Notes: generated from the letters alone by a model not told the origin. A stretch of 64,000 bases of DNA from Candidatus Vesicomyidisocius sp. Pext_18_S21 (GCA_021730165.1 CP072535.1:1-64000); one strand, 5' to 3'. Counted from the stretch's first letter, positions 1 to 11,919 are shown. Translations and numbers: made by a program.

Positions 1-20
1 TTAATTTTAATTCAAATTTT

Positions 21-1313
21 ATGTCTCAAACTTGGTCACAATGCCTAAATACTCTTAAAGATAGTATCCCCATTTCTCAATATAATATATGGATACAACC
101 ATTAAAAGCACTTGAAAATAAAAATACATTATCTTTATTAGCACCTAATTCACAGGTACTTAACTACATTAATAAAAATCTTAAACCACAAATAAAAAAT
201 GCAGTTACAAAACATAATAAAAATTTAAAAATTTATATCGGGATTGCATGCAATCCCGATATAAAACAACAAACAACACCTTTATTTGAAGACTATACAT
301 TTAACAATTTAGTACTAGGAAACTCCAATCAAATGGCATATAGCGCTACTAAACAAATTGCTGAAAATATAAAAACTTCACCGTACAATCCTTTTATTAT
401 TTATGGCAAATCAGGACTAGGTAAAACACACTTAATGCAAGCTGCTGGACACCTAGCAAAAGAAAAAAATCCAAATATTAAAATAATTTATGTACCTTTA
501 ATAGATTTTGTTAGAAACATTACCTCTAGCTTGAGACATAATTCCATTGAAAAAATTAAAAATTTTTACCAATCTACTGATTTATTATTAGTTGATGATA
601 TAAATTTAATTGCAGGTAAAGAAAAATCTCAAGAAGAATTCTTTCATATTTTTAATTCTTTATTTAGTGGTAAAAAACAAATTATATTTACATGCGACCA
701 ACCACCAAAAAATATTAAATTATTAGAAGATCGCTTAAAAACTAGATTTTCACAAGGTTTAAACTTACATCTAACCCCCCCAGGATTAGAAATGCGTGCT
801 GCTATTTTACTTAAAAAATCACAAAATAAAAAAATTAACATAAACTTAACAGAAGATACAGCATTATTTATTGCTAAACATATTGTCTCTAATATTAGAG
901 ACCTTGAAGGAGCTCTTCTTAAACTCAAAGCTTTTGTTGATTTTTCAAAAATCAACAAAAGCTTTATCTCTAAAGAAATAATTGAAACAGCTTTAGGAGA
1001 ACTAATAAAACCCCAAATAAAAAATATTGATATTAATGATATTCAAAAAGAAATAATAAAACATTACAACTTAACCATTTCTGATTTAAATTCAAAATCC
1101 AGAAAACAACATACGGTACTTGCTAGACAAATGGCAATGTTTATTTGCTATAAACTAACCTCCCTATCACTAACAAAAATTGGAAAACACTTTGGAAATA
1201 GAGATCATTCCACTGTCTTATACGCCATTAAAAAAATTAAAGAAAAACATCTAGAAAATATTAAAATAAAAAATGATTACGAATTAATAAATATAAAATT
1301 AACAAACTTATAA
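21..1313 (+). CDS. dnaA: Chromosomal replication initiator protein DnaA
   Basis: Binds DnaA boxes at oriC, melts the origin and loads the helicase. The 430-residue product has the family domains in order: N-terminal domain I (about 1-75), a very short domain II linker, an AAA+ ATPase with Walker A GKSGLGKT (129-136), Walker B LLLVDD (188-193) and arginine-rich sensor segment DRLKTRF (237-243), and the C-terminal DNA-binding domain with the signature GNRDHSTVLYA (392-402; family usually GGRDHTT). It is shorter than E. coli DnaA (467) mainly because the linker is reduced. The ATG start gives the expected N-terminus. It begins 20 bases into the window, so numbering probably starts at this gene. 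The coding sequence carries three perfect palindromes listed separately. Confidence 0.98.
   Translation: MSQTWSQCLNTLKDSIPISQYNIWIQPLKALENKNTLSLLAPNSQVLNYINKNLKPQIKNAVTKHNKNLKIYIGIACNPDIKQQTTPLFEDYTFNNLVLGNSNQMAYSATKQIAENIKTSPYNPFIIYGKSGLGKTHLMQAAGHLAKEKNPNIKIIYVPLIDFVRNITSSLRHNSIEKIKNFYQSTDLLLVDDINLIAGKEKSQEEFFHIFNSLFSGKKQIIFTCDQPPKNIKLLEDRLKTRFSQGLNLHLTPPGLEMRAAILLKKSQNKKININLTEDTALFIAKHIVSNIRDLEGALLKLKAFVDFSKINKSFISKEIIETALGELIKPQIKNIDINDIQKEIIKHYNLTISDLNSKSRKQHTVLARQMAMFICYKLTSLSLTKIGKHFGNRDHSTVLYAIKKIKEKHLENIKIKNDYELINIKLTNL
232..265. repeat. 34-bp perfect palindrome inside dnaA
   Basis: Every base of the left 17 (TTTATATCGGGATTGCA) pairs with the right 17 (TGCAATCCCGATATAAA) with no spacer. 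It encodes residues 71-82 at the domain I/II boundary, a poorly constrained part of DnaA. The core (ATCGGGATTGCATGCAATCCCGAT) is notably GC-rich for this genome. It could form a cruciform or mRNA hairpin, or be the scar of a template-switch mutation. Function unknown. Confidence 0.95.
885..902. repeat. 18-bp perfect palindrome inside dnaA
   Basis: GTCTCTAAT followed directly by ATTAGAGAC. It encodes VSNIRD (residues 289-294), a conserved part of the AAA+ lid (family SNxRELEG), so codon choice makes this palindrome rather than a free sequence. It lies 24 bp before the longer palindrome at 927-965. Confidence 0.9.
927..965. repeat. 39-bp palindrome (19-bp arms, 1-base centre) inside dnaA
   Basis: Left arm 927-945 (AAAGCTTTTGTTGATTTTT) is the exact reverse complement of 947-965, with a single C at 946. 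It encodes residues 303-315 (KAFVDFSKINKSF). The reading frame is intact across it. Confidence 0.95.
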
Positions 1314-1538
1314 ACATATCTAAACAAAACCTTATCTTAATTGTTAATAACATTAATAACATTAACAATTTAAAAAAATTATACACATATCCACATTTTC
1401 TTACATAAAATACTTGATAGTTATCAACATAACTAAAACTATGTTTTTAAATGAAAAACAACCCTTATTAACATAAAATAACCATACTAATAATAATAAT
1501 AATATATTATATATATTATATATATTTGGATTTTTTTA
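1314..1538. other. dnaA-dnaN intergenic region: putative oriC / DnaA boxes and AT-rich unwinding element
   Basis: The gap holds one exact consensus DnaA box, TTATACACA (1379-1387, TTATNCACA), immediately followed by ATATCCACA (1387-1395, 8/9), and TTATCAACA (1421-1429, 8/9). A 10-bp-arm inverted repeat lies at 1339-1348/1361-1370 around short TTAATAACA repeats. At about 1489-1527 an almost pure A/T run of TAT and AAT units precedes dnaN and could be the DNA unwinding element. Many bacteria place oriC next to dnaA; that this is the origin is inference, since the region left of dnaA is outside the window. It must also contain the dnaN promoter. Confidence 0.6.
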
Positions 1539-2642
1539 ATGAACATACAACTTAGCGTTAAAGAACTATTAGAACCTTTACAAACTGTTATTAGTCTAAT
1601 AGAAAAAAGACAAACTCTACCTATCCTTGCACATGTTCTTATTCAAATTAAAAATAATTTATTAACTCTAACAACAACAGATATGGAAATTGAGATAAAA
1701 ACTTCTCAAACTATAGAAAATAAAGCAAAAATTTCTTTTACAGTATATGCAAAAGATCTAATTAATATTATTAATAAATTACCAGAAAATACAATAATTA
1801 AATTTATTATTAATAATTCTAAAATTTGTATTAAAGTTAATAAAAATTCATTTGAACTTAATACTTTTAAATATCAAGATTTTCCTTCATTACCAAAAAT
1901 AAAAAATAAAAAAATTATTACAATTAAAAGAAAAATTTTAAAAGATCTAATTGAAAAAACAAGTTTTTCAATGGGTAATCAAGATATTAGAGCATATTTA
2001 AATGGATTATATTTTGAAATTAATAAAACTAATATCATAGTTGTTGCTACTGATGGACATAGACTTTCTATTGGTAAAATAAAACAAGTTAATAACTCTT
2101 TTAACAAAAAAACTGTAATCTTACCAAGAAAATCAATAATTGAATTTAGTAAATTACTTAATAAAAATAATAATGAAAAAATTAACATTTATACATCAAA
2201 TAACTATTTTTATCTTATTACTAATAATACAACTATAATTAGTAAATTAATCAATAGTAAATTCCCTAATTACTTACCAGTAATTCCTACAGATTTTAAT
2301 AATACAATTATTATTAACAGGCTAAATTTTTTAAATTCACTTCAACAGGCTTCAATTTTTGTTGAAGAAAGGACTAAAGGTGTTAAATTAATATTTAAAA
2401 ATTCACAATTATATATTTTTTCAAATTCAGAAAGAGGACAAGCAAAAACACAAATTAAAACTAAAAATTTTAATAAAAAAGTTAAAATTGCATTTAACAT
2501 TAATTATTTAATCTCAATTTTAGAAAAATTAAATACCGACGAAATTAACATGATAATTCCCAGCGGGGAAAATAAATCATGTTTACTGAATAGTATGAAT
2601 GATGATATTTATCAATATATTGTTATGCCTATGCGAATCTAG
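1539..2642 (+). CDS. dnaN: DNA polymerase III beta subunit (sliding clamp)
   Basis: Ring-shaped processivity clamp for DNA polymerase III. The 367-residue product matches the family length (E. coli 366), begins MNIQLSVKELLEPLQ and ends with the clamp C-terminal motif YIVMPMRI. The family motif ATDGHRLS is present near residue 172 (VVATDGHRLS). Composition is extremely rich in Asn, Lys and Ile, reflecting AT pressure. It follows dnaA across the putative origin region. The usual next gene, recF, is absent; gyrB follows after about 100 bp. The stop codon is embedded in a 32-bp palindrome. Confidence 0.97.
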   Translation: MNIQLSVKELLEPLQTVISLIEKRQTLPILAHVLIQIKNNLLTLTTTDMEIEIKTSQTIENKAKISFTVYAKDLINIINKLPENTIIKFIINNSKICIKVNKNSFELNTFKYQDFPSLPKIKNKKIITIKRKILKDLIEKTSFSMGNQDIRAYLNGLYFEINKTNIIVVATDGHRLSIGKIKQVNNSFNKKTVILPRKSIIEFSKLLNKNNNEKINIYTSNNYFYLITNNTTIISKLINSKFPNYLPVIPTDFNNTIIINRLNFLNSLQQASIFVEERTKGVKLIFKNSQLYIFSNSERGQAKTQIKTKNFNKKVKIAFNINYLISILEKLNTDEINMIIPSGENKSCLLNSMNDDIYQYIVMPMRI

Positions 2643-2670
2643 TATTCTTTTAAATTTAAAAGAATACTAG
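2639..2670. terminator. 32-bp perfect palindrome over the dnaN stop codon
   Basis: CTAGTATTCTTTTAAA followed directly by TTTAAAAGAATACTAG. The left arm contains the dnaN stop TAG (2640-2642). It could end dnaN transcription or stabilise the 3' end, but there is no downstream T-tract (ATATTACTTA follows), so it is not a textbook intrinsic terminator. Confidence 0.6.
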
Positions 2671-2699
2671 ATATTACTTAAAAAATATAAAAAACATGA

Positions 2700-5162
<2,463 letters not shown>

Positions 5163-5181
5163 TAAAAAATAAGGAGTGACT

Positions 5182-6060
5182 ATGTCAAATAAAAATCCAG
5201 TTATTATAGTAACGGGATCATCTGGTGCTGGAACAACTTTTGTAAAACGTGCTTTTGAACATATTTTCAGAAAAGAAAGTATTAATCCTTTGATTATTGA
5301 AGGAGATAGTTTTCATAAATATGATCGCGATTCAATGAAAAAAAATGTTAAAAAACAAGAAGATTTAGGAAATAATTTTTTTTCTCATTTTGGTCCTGAT
5401 GCTAATTTATTTGAAAAAATAGAACAATCTTTTAAAGATTATAGTGAAACAGGAAAATGTGATCGTCGTTATTATTTACATTCTGAAAAAGAAGCTAATA
5501 AACATAATCAACGTCTAAATACTAATCTAAATCCAGGTGAATTTACTCCTTGGGAAAAAGTAGGTGATGGTACAGATTTATTATTTTATGAAGGTTTACA
5601 TGGTGTTGTTGTTAAAAATGGTGTAGATATGGCTCAATATGGTGATTTAAAAATTGGGGTTGTACCTAGTGTTAATCTTGAATGGATCCAAAAAATTCAT
5701 CGTGATAATACGGAAAGAGGTTATTCAGCAGAAGAAACGGTCAGTACAATTTTACGAAGAATGCCTGATTATATTAACTATATAACTCCCCAATTTTCAC
5801 AAACAGATATTAATTTTCAACGTGTAGCAACAGTAGATACCTCTAACCCTTTTATTGCTAGAGATATTCCAACACCAGATGAAAGTTTTATAGTAATTCG
5901 TTTTAATGATCTAAATAAAACTTCTGTTGATTTTTCATACTTATGTAGTATGATCAATGGTTCTTTTATGTCTAGACGTAATACTATTGTTATCCCAGGT
6001 GGAAAAATGAGTTTAGCAATGGAAATTATTCTTTATCCTATTATTAAAAAAATGATTTAA
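5182..6060 (+). CDS. prk: Phosphoribulokinase (Calvin cycle)
   Basis: Phosphorylates ribulose 5-phosphate to ribulose 1,5-bisphosphate, the RuBisCO substrate; with RuBisCO it defines the Calvin-Benson-Bassham cycle. The 292-residue product has the P-loop GSSGAGTT (12-19) and class I proteobacterial PRK features such as IIEGDSFHKYDR and LLFYEGLHG. The start is taken at ATG 5182 because AAGGAG (5171-5176) sits 5 nt upstream; an in-frame GTG at 5176 overlaps that ribosome-binding site. It stands alone downstream of gyrB, with no other cbb genes in the window. Indicates an autotroph. Confidence 0.93.
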   Translation: MSNKNPVIIVTGSSGAGTTFVKRAFEHIFRKESINPLIIEGDSFHKYDRDSMKKNVKKQEDLGNNFFSHFGPDANLFEKIEQSFKDYSETGKCDRRYYLHSEKEANKHNQRLNTNLNPGEFTPWEKVGDGTDLLFYEGLHGVVVKNGVDMAQYGDLKIGVVPSVNLEWIQKIHRDNTERGYSAEETVSTILRRMPDYINYITPQFSQTDINFQRVATVDTSNPFIARDIPTPDESFIVIRFNDLNKTSVDFSYLCSMINGSFMSRRNTIVIPGGKMSLAMEIILYPIIKKMI

Positions 6061-6121
6061 ATAATACATTCTAATATTAGCTAATAATATAATATAAATA
6101 ATTATATATTTATATTTATAT

Positions 6122-8569
6122 TTATTTAGTTACAATATTTACTAATTTATTATGAATAATAATTATTTTAATAATATTTTTATTTTTAGTAAACTTAATA
6201 ACATTTTTATTAGAAAGTATTTTATTTTCAAGTATTTTTTTGTCAGTATTAATCATAATCATTATCTTATCACGTAATTTACCATTAACTTGTACTATGA
6301 TTTGTACTTTATTTTCCACTAATGCTTTTAAATCAACTTTAGGCCAAGGTTCATTAATAATTGCGTTTTTATTACCTAATTCAAACCATAAATGATGGCA
6401 AATATGAGGAGTTATTGGGCTTAAAGTAAGCAAGATAATATTAATTGATTCAGATCTTAATGCTATTGATTGTGTATCTGTTTGAGTAAACTTATTCATT
6501 ATATCCACTGATTCCATTAATATAGAAATAGCTGTATTAAATGTATATCTACGATTAATATCATCAGTAATTTTTACTAAATTTTGATAAATTTTTTTTC
6601 GAATATATTTTTGTGTTTTATTGAGTAATTTAGTATTTAAATGATTAACAGTGTATTCTTTACTATCATTAATATAAACACTTACTAATCGATAAACTTT
6701 TTTTATAAATCGATGCGCACCTTTAAGACCTGAATTATTCCATTCTAAATCTTGTATTGGTGGAGCTGCAAATAAAATAAATAAACGTACCGTGTCAGCA
6801 CCATATTTTTTAATCATTTGTGTAGGATCTACTGTATTTCCTTTAGATTTACTCATTTTAACACCATTTTTTAAAACCATACCTTGAGTAAGTAAATTTT
6901 TAAATGGTTCATCATATTTTATTAAACCTTCATCCCGTAAAAGTTTATTAAAAAATCTTGCATATAAAAGATGTAAGATAGAATGTTCAACTCCACCAAT
7001 ATATTGGTCAACTTCTAACCAATAATCTGCACGCTTATCAAGCATAGCATTATCATTATCATTACAAGTGTAACGTGCAAAGTACCAAGAAGATTCGAAG
7101 AAAGTATCAAATGTATCCGTTTCTCGGTGTGCTTTAGAACCACATTTTGGACAAATAGTTTGATAAAAATCTGGCATTTTTTTTATCGGTGAACTAACAT
7201 TATAGAAATTAACTTTTTCAGGAAGAATAACAGGTAAATCTTTAGTTTTAACAGTGACTGAACCACAATACTTACAATTAATAATTGGAATAGGACAACC
7301 CCAATATCGTTGTCTTGATATACCCCAATCACGTAAACGATAATTAATTTTTTTATTACCTAATTTTTTTTCTATTAAAATTTTAGCAATACTTTCACAT
7401 GCTTGGTCAAAACCCATGCCACTAAATTTTCCTGAATTAAATAATTTTCCTTTATTGATAATAGGTCCTTTATCAATACTTTCATTTTCATTAACAACTT
7501 GCTTGATAAAAATATCGTATTTTTTAGCAAATTCAAAATCTCGTTTATCATGTGCAGGCACACTCATAACTGCACCTGTACCGTAACTCATTAATACAAA
7601 ATTAGTAATCCAAATAGGAACTTTATTATTTGTGATTGGGTGTATACATTTAAACCCTGAATCAATTCCTTTTTTATCTATTGTTTCATTTAAAATATTA
7701 GAAGTTTGTATAGTTCTACATTTTTCAATAAAAGATTTTACTCGATAATTATTTTTTCCTGATTCTAATGCTAACGGATGCTCAAATGAAATAGCTAGGT
7801 AAGTAACACCCATTAGTGTATCTGGTCGAGTAGTATAAATTATAAGAGAATCAGAATTTTTTCTAGAAAAAGTAATTTCTAAACCAATAGATTTACCAAT
7901 CCAATTTTTTTGCATAATCTTGACGGAATCTGGCCAACCATAAAGTTTATCTAAACCATTAAGTAATTCTTCTGCATAGTTAGTGATACGCATAAACCAT
8001 TGTGAGATTTTTTTTCTCTCAATAAGGGCATTAGAACGCCATCCACGTCCATTAATCACTTGTTCATTTGCTAATACTGTTTGATCAACAGGATCCCAAT
8101 TAACAATAGCTTTTTTCTTATATATTAAATTTTTTTTAAATAATTTAATAAACAACCATTGTTCCCAACGATAATACTTTGGATGACAAGTTGTAATTTC
8201 ACGAGACCAATCGTAACCAAAACCCAATTGATTTAATTGAGTTTTCATATAATTAATATTCTTATATGTCCACTTAGCTGGAGATTCTTTATTTTTTAAA
8301 GCTGCATTTTCAGCTGGCAAACCAAACCCATCCCAACCAATGGGTTGCATAACATTCTTACCTTGCATTCTTTGAAAACGAGATATAACATCACCAATAC
8401 TATAATTACGTACATGCCCCATATGTAATCGTCCAGATGGATAAGGGAACATGCTAAGACAATAATATTTTTCTTTTGAAGAATCTTCTATTACTTCAAA
8501 AGATTTTTTTTCTTGCCAATATTTTTGAGCTTGTTCTTCAATTTTTTGCACATTATATTTTAAGTTCAT
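6122..8569 (-). CDS. leuS: Leucyl-tRNA synthetase
   Basis: Charges tRNA-Leu. The 815-residue class I synthetase has the HIGH-type signature HMGH (49-52), the editing (CP1) insertion in the middle, a four-cysteine zinc-knuckle-like region (CKYCG...CPKCG) and KMSKS (about 572). Length is slightly below E. coli (860). The start codon overlaps the pyrD stop by 4 nt (ATGA), so the two are translationally coupled. The C-terminus is lysine/asparagine/isoleucine-rich and poorly conserved. It converges with prk across a 61-bp AT-rich gap. Confidence 0.97.
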   Translation of the reverse strand: MNLKYNVQKIEEQAQKYWQEKKSFEVIEDSSKEKYYCLSMFPYPSGRLHMGHVRNYSIGDVISRFQRMQGKNVMQPIGWDGFGLPAENAALKNKESPAKWTYKNINYMKTQLNQLGFGYDWSREITTCHPKYYRWEQWLFIKLFKKNLIYKKKAIVNWDPVDQTVLANEQVINGRGWRSNALIERKKISQWFMRITNYAEELLNGLDKLYGWPDSVKIMQKNWIGKSIGLEITFSRKNSDSLIIYTTRPDTLMGVTYLAISFEHPLALESGKNNYRVKSFIEKCRTIQTSNILNETIDKKGIDSGFKCIHPITNNKVPIWITNFVLMSYGTGAVMSVPAHDKRDFEFAKKYDIFIKQVVNENESIDKGPIINKGKLFNSGKFSGMGFDQACESIAKILIEKKLGNKKINYRLRDWGISRQRYWGCPIPIINCKYCGSVTVKTKDLPVILPEKVNFYNVSSPIKKMPDFYQTICPKCGSKAHRETDTFDTFFESSWYFARYTCNDNDNAMLDKRADYWLEVDQYIGGVEHSILHLLYARFFNKLLRDEGLIKYDEPFKNLLTQGMVLKNGVKMSKSKGNTVDPTQMIKKYGADTVRLFILFAAPPIQDLEWNNSGLKGAHRFIKKVYRLVSVYINDSKEYTVNHLNTKLLNKTQKYIRKKIYQNLVKITDDINRRYTFNTAISILMESVDIMNKFTQTDTQSIALRSESINIILLTLSPITPHICHHLWFELGNKNAIINEPWPKVDLKALVENKVQIIVQVNGKLRDKIMIMINTDKKILENKILSNKNVIKFTKNKNIIKIIIIHNKLVNIVTK

Positions 8570-9543
8570 AGAATTCTTGATTTATCTAAATAAGTATCAT
8601 ATTGAAATGTATTAGAATTAAGTTCTAGTGTACCTACTAAATCATTAATACTGTTTAAATTATTATTATTTAAATATTCACTAATACCATTATTAATTTT
8701 ATGACAAACTAGTGGGTCATAAAAAAGAGCAGTACCTATACCAACAGTAGAAGCTCCTGCAATTATAAATTCTATTGCATCATTAGCAGTCGTAATACCA
8801 CCTTGACCAATAATAGGAATATTATGATGTTTACTAACTTGATAAACTTGATAAACTTTTAATAGAGCTATTGGTTTAATAGCCGGGCCAGATACTCCAC
8901 CTTGATTATTTCCAATGATTGGTTTTTTAGTTATAATATTAATAGCCATACCCATAACTGTGTTGATGACTGCTAAACCATCAGTACCTGCATCAATACA
9001 ACGTTGAGCACTCAAAGCAATATCAGTTTGATTAGGCGATAATTTAGTAATAATAGGTTTAGTAGTATTTCTTCGGCAAATTTCTACAACTCTATAAGAC
9101 ATGTTTGGATCATTACCAAAAACAACCCCTCCTTTTTTAATATTAGGACAGGAAATGTTAATTTCAATTGCGTGAATATCTGTATTATCAAAACGTTTAG
9201 TAATTTCGCCATATTCTTCAAAGGATGAACCAGAAATATTAATGATAAAATTAGTTTCAGTTTTATCTAATTTTGGTAGAATTTTATTAATTACAACATC
9301 AGTACCAGGATTTTGTAGTCCAATAGCATTAATCATACCACTAGGTGTTTCAGTTACTCGATGGGGAGTATTTCCTAAACATCGTTTTAAAGTTGTACCT
9401 TTAAGACAAATAGCACCTACATCAGAATTAGTAAATCCATCAATATTTGTATATTCTTTACCAAAGCCAACACAACCTGATAAAAGAACAATAGGGGAAT
9501 TAAAGAAAAGACCACAGAATTGGGTTTTTAAATTATTTTTCAT
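8566..9543 (-). CDS. pyrD: Dihydroorotate dehydrogenase, class 1B-like catalytic subunit
   Basis: FMN enzyme that oxidises dihydroorotate to orotate in pyrimidine synthesis. The 325-residue product has a TIM-barrel layout, the catalytic-loop motif NISCPN (about 130-135) with Cys as base (class 1 feature; class 2 uses Ser), and the glycine-rich FMN phosphate motif IIGQGGI. Class 1B enzymes normally work with an iron-sulfur flavoprotein PyrK using NAD; no pyrK is in this window. Most gammaproteobacteria use membrane class 2 enzymes, so this form is noteworthy. First gene of a pyrD-leuS pair; diverges from bioD across 39 bp. Confidence 0.9.
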   Translation of the reverse strand: MKNNLKTQFCGLFFNSPIVLLSGCVGFGKEYTNIDGFTNSDVGAICLKGTTLKRCLGNTPHRVTETPSGMINAIGLQNPGTDVVINKILPKLDKTETNFIINISGSSFEEYGEITKRFDNTDIHAIEINISCPNIKKGGVVFGNDPNMSYRVVEICRRNTTKPIITKLSPNQTDIALSAQRCIDAGTDGLAVINTVMGMAINIITKKPIIGNNQGGVSGPAIKPIALLKVYQVYQVSKHHNIPIIGQGGITTANDAIEFIIAGASTVGIGTALFYDPLVCHKINNGISEYLNNNNLNSINDLVGTLELNSNTFQYDTYLDKSRIL

Positions 9544-9582
9544 AATTAATATTATACATTTTTACTGTTAAAATTATTATTT

Positions 9583-10224
9583 ATGAAAGGACTATTCATT
9601 AGCGGTAGCGGTACTAATGTCGGTAAAACATTTATTGCTCAGTATTTAATTAGATATTTAACAAATATTTTAAAAGTATGTGTTAGAAAACCAGTTGAAA
9701 GTGATTGTAAAAATAAAAATGGGAAATTGATACCAAAAGATGCTTTATTATTATCTAAAGCTTGTAATATTATTGAGTCAATTGACAAAGTATGTCGATA
9801 TAAATTTAAAGCATGTAGTAGCGCACAAATAGCAAGTCAAGCTTTAGGATTGAAACTTACCTTAGATGATTTAGTTGATGCTTGTATAGCAGATGAATTT
9901 GTTGTTGTTGAAGGAGCTGGTGGATTACTATCTCCAATAGCAACTAAAACATTAAATAGTAATTTAATTCAAGCAATTAATGTACCAGTAGTACTAGTGA
10001 TTAAAGATGAGTTAGGTGCAGTTAATCAGGCGTTACTTAGTATTAATGCAGCTCATCATTATAAGCTTAATATAAGTATGATAGTGTTAAATCAGATCTA
10101 CCCTAATTTATTAGATAACGAAAAAGCAATTACTCAATATACAAATGTTAATATTGTGGTATTTAATCAAAATGATTTAAAATCTTTTGAAAGACAGATT
10201 GAAAAAATTAAATTAGTGGTTTAA
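9583..10224 (+). CDS. bioD: Dethiobiotin synthetase
   Basis: ATP-dependent closure of the ureido ring of dethiobiotin from 7,8-diaminopelargonate and CO2, the penultimate biotin step. The 213-residue protein has the family P-loop SGSGTNVGKT (7-16), the KPVESD motif and EGAGGLLSPI, all diagnostic of BioD. Length is normal (E. coli 225). It stands alone, with no other bio genes nearby, and its 3' end overlaps that of sspB by 4 nt in a tail-to-tail arrangement. Confidence 0.93.
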   Translation: MKGLFISGSGTNVGKTFIAQYLIRYLTNILKVCVRKPVESDCKNKNGKLIPKDALLLSKACNIIESIDKVCRYKFKACSSAQIASQALGLKLTLDDLVDACIADEFVVVEGAGGLLSPIATKTLNSNLIQAINVPVVLVIKDELGAVNQALLSINAAHHYKLNISMIVLNQIYPNLLDNEKAITQYTNVNIVVFNQNDLKSFERQIEKIKLVV

Positions 10225-10559
10225 TCAAGTAATTTTAGGTTGGGTTTTTCTTCAGTTTCAAAGAACATACCTTTACCGTTTTCACTTGCATAAATACTAT
10301 TAATTGCATTAATAGGTACAAAGATATTAATTAATTTTTTAGAAAATCTTGCTTTAAAACTAAGATTATCATTATTTATAATTAAGTTATGAGTAGCGTT
10401 ACTGGCAATATTAAGAACAATTTTATTTTGTTGAATAAATTGCTTTGGTACAATAACACTTGAATAGGTACAATCAACCAAAATGTGAGGAGTTAGTTTA
10501 GCATCCTCTGTCCATTCGTGATAAGCCCTAATTAAGTATGGTGCTATAGAAAGCATCAT
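10221..10559 (-). CDS. sspB: ClpXP adaptor, stringent starvation protein B
   Basis: SspB delivers ssrA-tagged peptides to ClpXP. The 112-residue product matches the SspB core: YLIRAYHEW, LTPHILVDC, QNKIVLNIA, NLSFKARF, VPINAINSIYASENGKGMFF. It is shorter than E. coli SspB (165) because the acidic flexible tail that docks on ClpX is reduced to a short end EEKPNLKLLD; whether it still tethers ClpX is uncertain. It lies 2 nt downstream of sspA, the conserved sspAB operon order. Confidence 0.92.
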   Translation of the reverse strand: MMLSIAPYLIRAYHEWTEDAKLTPHILVDCTYSSVIVPKQFIQQNKIVLNIASNATHNLIINNDNLSFKARFSKKLINIFVPINAINSIYASENGKGMFFETEEKPNLKLLD

Positions 10560-10561
10560 AC

Positions 10562-11191
10562 TTAATTATATTCTTTTTCACAATCGGTTAAGCTTGCTTT
10601 AAAACTATTTCTAGTAAAAAGTCTATTTGCATAATCTGTAACAGATTTTCCTGGTTTTCCTAGTTCAATTTCTAGTTTTTTTAAACGCCATAATAAAGCA
10701 CCTAAGCAAGCATCTACAATAGTCATGTCATCACTTTTAAAAAAAGGTTTATAAGCAAATAAAGGTACTAGTTCAATTAAGTTACTTTTTAAAACTTTAC
10801 GTGCTTTATTAGCGTTTTTTTTGCTACCTGATTCAATAATATCTACCAGATCAAACCAACAATTAGGTGCTCTAGTGAATCTGAAAATAAGTAATCTTTT
10901 TTCAGATTTTTCAATAGGATCTACAGATAGTAATGGAGGAAATGGGAATCGCTCATCAAGGTATTCCATCACTACTGAAAGATCGTATAAAACAATTCCT
11001 CTGTCAAATAAAGTAGGTAATGATTGACAAGGATTAAGTTCTAGAATTTCTTCAGGAATTTCTTCAATTTTTAGATTTAGCACTTCTCTTTCAATATTTT
11101 TTTCAGCCATGATAAAACGTATCACATGAGAACGTATCTCTTTAGGTGAGGAATAGAGTGTTGTTGAAGCAGGATTAGGTTTTATTAACAT
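10562..11191 (-). CDS. sspA: Stringent starvation protein A
   Basis: RNA-polymerase-associated protein with a glutathione-S-transferase fold. The 209-residue product has the N-terminal thioredoxin-like domain with LFDRGIVLYDLSVVMEYLDE and PHP/PFPPLL-like region, and an all-helical C-terminal domain. Starts at ATG 11191. First gene of the sspA-sspB pair, downstream of petABC in the same orientation with a 37-bp gap, the same pet-sspA-sspB order seen in many gammaproteobacteria. Confidence 0.92.
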   Translation of the reverse strand: MLIKPNPASTTLYSSPKEIRSHVIRFIMAEKNIEREVLNLKIEEIPEEILELNPCQSLPTLFDRGIVLYDLSVVMEYLDERFPFPPLLSVDPIEKSEKRLLIFRFTRAPNCWFDLVDIIESGSKKNANKARKVLKSNLIELVPLFAYKPFFKSDDMTIVDACLGALLWRLKKLEIELGKPGKSVTDYANRLFTRNSFKASLTDCEKEYN

Positions 11192-11228
11192 AGTATTTAC
11201 CTTTAGAATAAAAAACTTGATTTAAAAA

Positions 11229-11915
11229 TTAATGTTTAGCACGCCATTTTCCATATTTGATATCTTTCCAGTATTCTATTTTTAGTAAATAAGAAAAAAT
11301 GAATAAAATCAACAAAAAACCTAATACTTTAATACCGAGATTAAATCGTACTAATTTAGCCGGTTCACCAACATAATCTAAGAAGTTAGTAATATCTCTA
11401 ATATCTTGATCAAATTTTTTATTAGATTTATCTTGTTTTAATTTCCATAAAACATCTGGCATAGAAACATTTTTTAGTATATGGTTATTTACACCAAATA
11501 TACGTGAATTATCTTTATAAAAACCGTGTAAGTAAGAGTATATCCAGTCTACTCCTTTTGAACGTGATACTAAAGATAAGTCTGGGCTTATTCCAAACCA
11601 TTGGTTAGCATCAGTAACTGACATAGCAGATGTGATTGTTTCGCCAATTTTTTCATTACCTAAAATAAAATGTTTTTCAATCTCTGCATCAGCAATATTT
11701 AAGTCTTTACCAATACGATTATAACGCATGAATTGGATTGAGTGGCAGCCAGAGCAGTAATTCATAAATAATTTTGCACCTCTTCGTAATGATTTTTTAT
11801 CATTAATATCAGTATTAGCCTGATCTAGATGAATTTCATTGTCTGATGCAGAAGCATTAAAAGAGAATATCAAAATTACAACTGCTATTAGCAATATGTA
11901 TACTTTATTTTTCAT
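11229..11915 (-). CDS. petC: Cytochrome c1 of the bc1 complex
   Basis: Heme c subunit that takes electrons from the Rieske protein and passes them to soluble cytochrome c. The 228-residue product has a cleavable signal peptide (about 1-23, ending SFNASA), the heme motif CSGCH (about 54-58), a methionine-containing segment NVSMPDVLW as likely sixth ligand, and a C-terminal membrane anchor (VLGFLLILFIFSYLL). A good ribosome-binding site (GGAG 8 nt upstream) supports ATG 11915. Last gene of petABC. Confidence 0.95.
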   Translation of the reverse strand: MKNKVYILLIAVVILIFSFNASASDNEIHLDQANTDINDKKSLRRGAKLFMNYCSGCHSIQFMRYNRIGKDLNIADAEIEKHFILGNEKIGETITSAMSVTDANQWFGISPDLSLVSRSKGVDWIYSYLHGFYKDNSRIFGVNNHILKNVSMPDVLWKLKQDKSNKKFDQDIRDITNFLDYVGEPAKLVRFNLGIKVLGFLLILFIFSYLLKIEYWKDIKYGKWRAKH

Positions 11916-11919
11916 TTAT

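Noticed and set aside
644-958. Minus-strand 104-residue ORF inside dnaA, and similar antisense frames elsewhere
   Set aside because: Shadow frames of conserved coding sequence with no family motifs.
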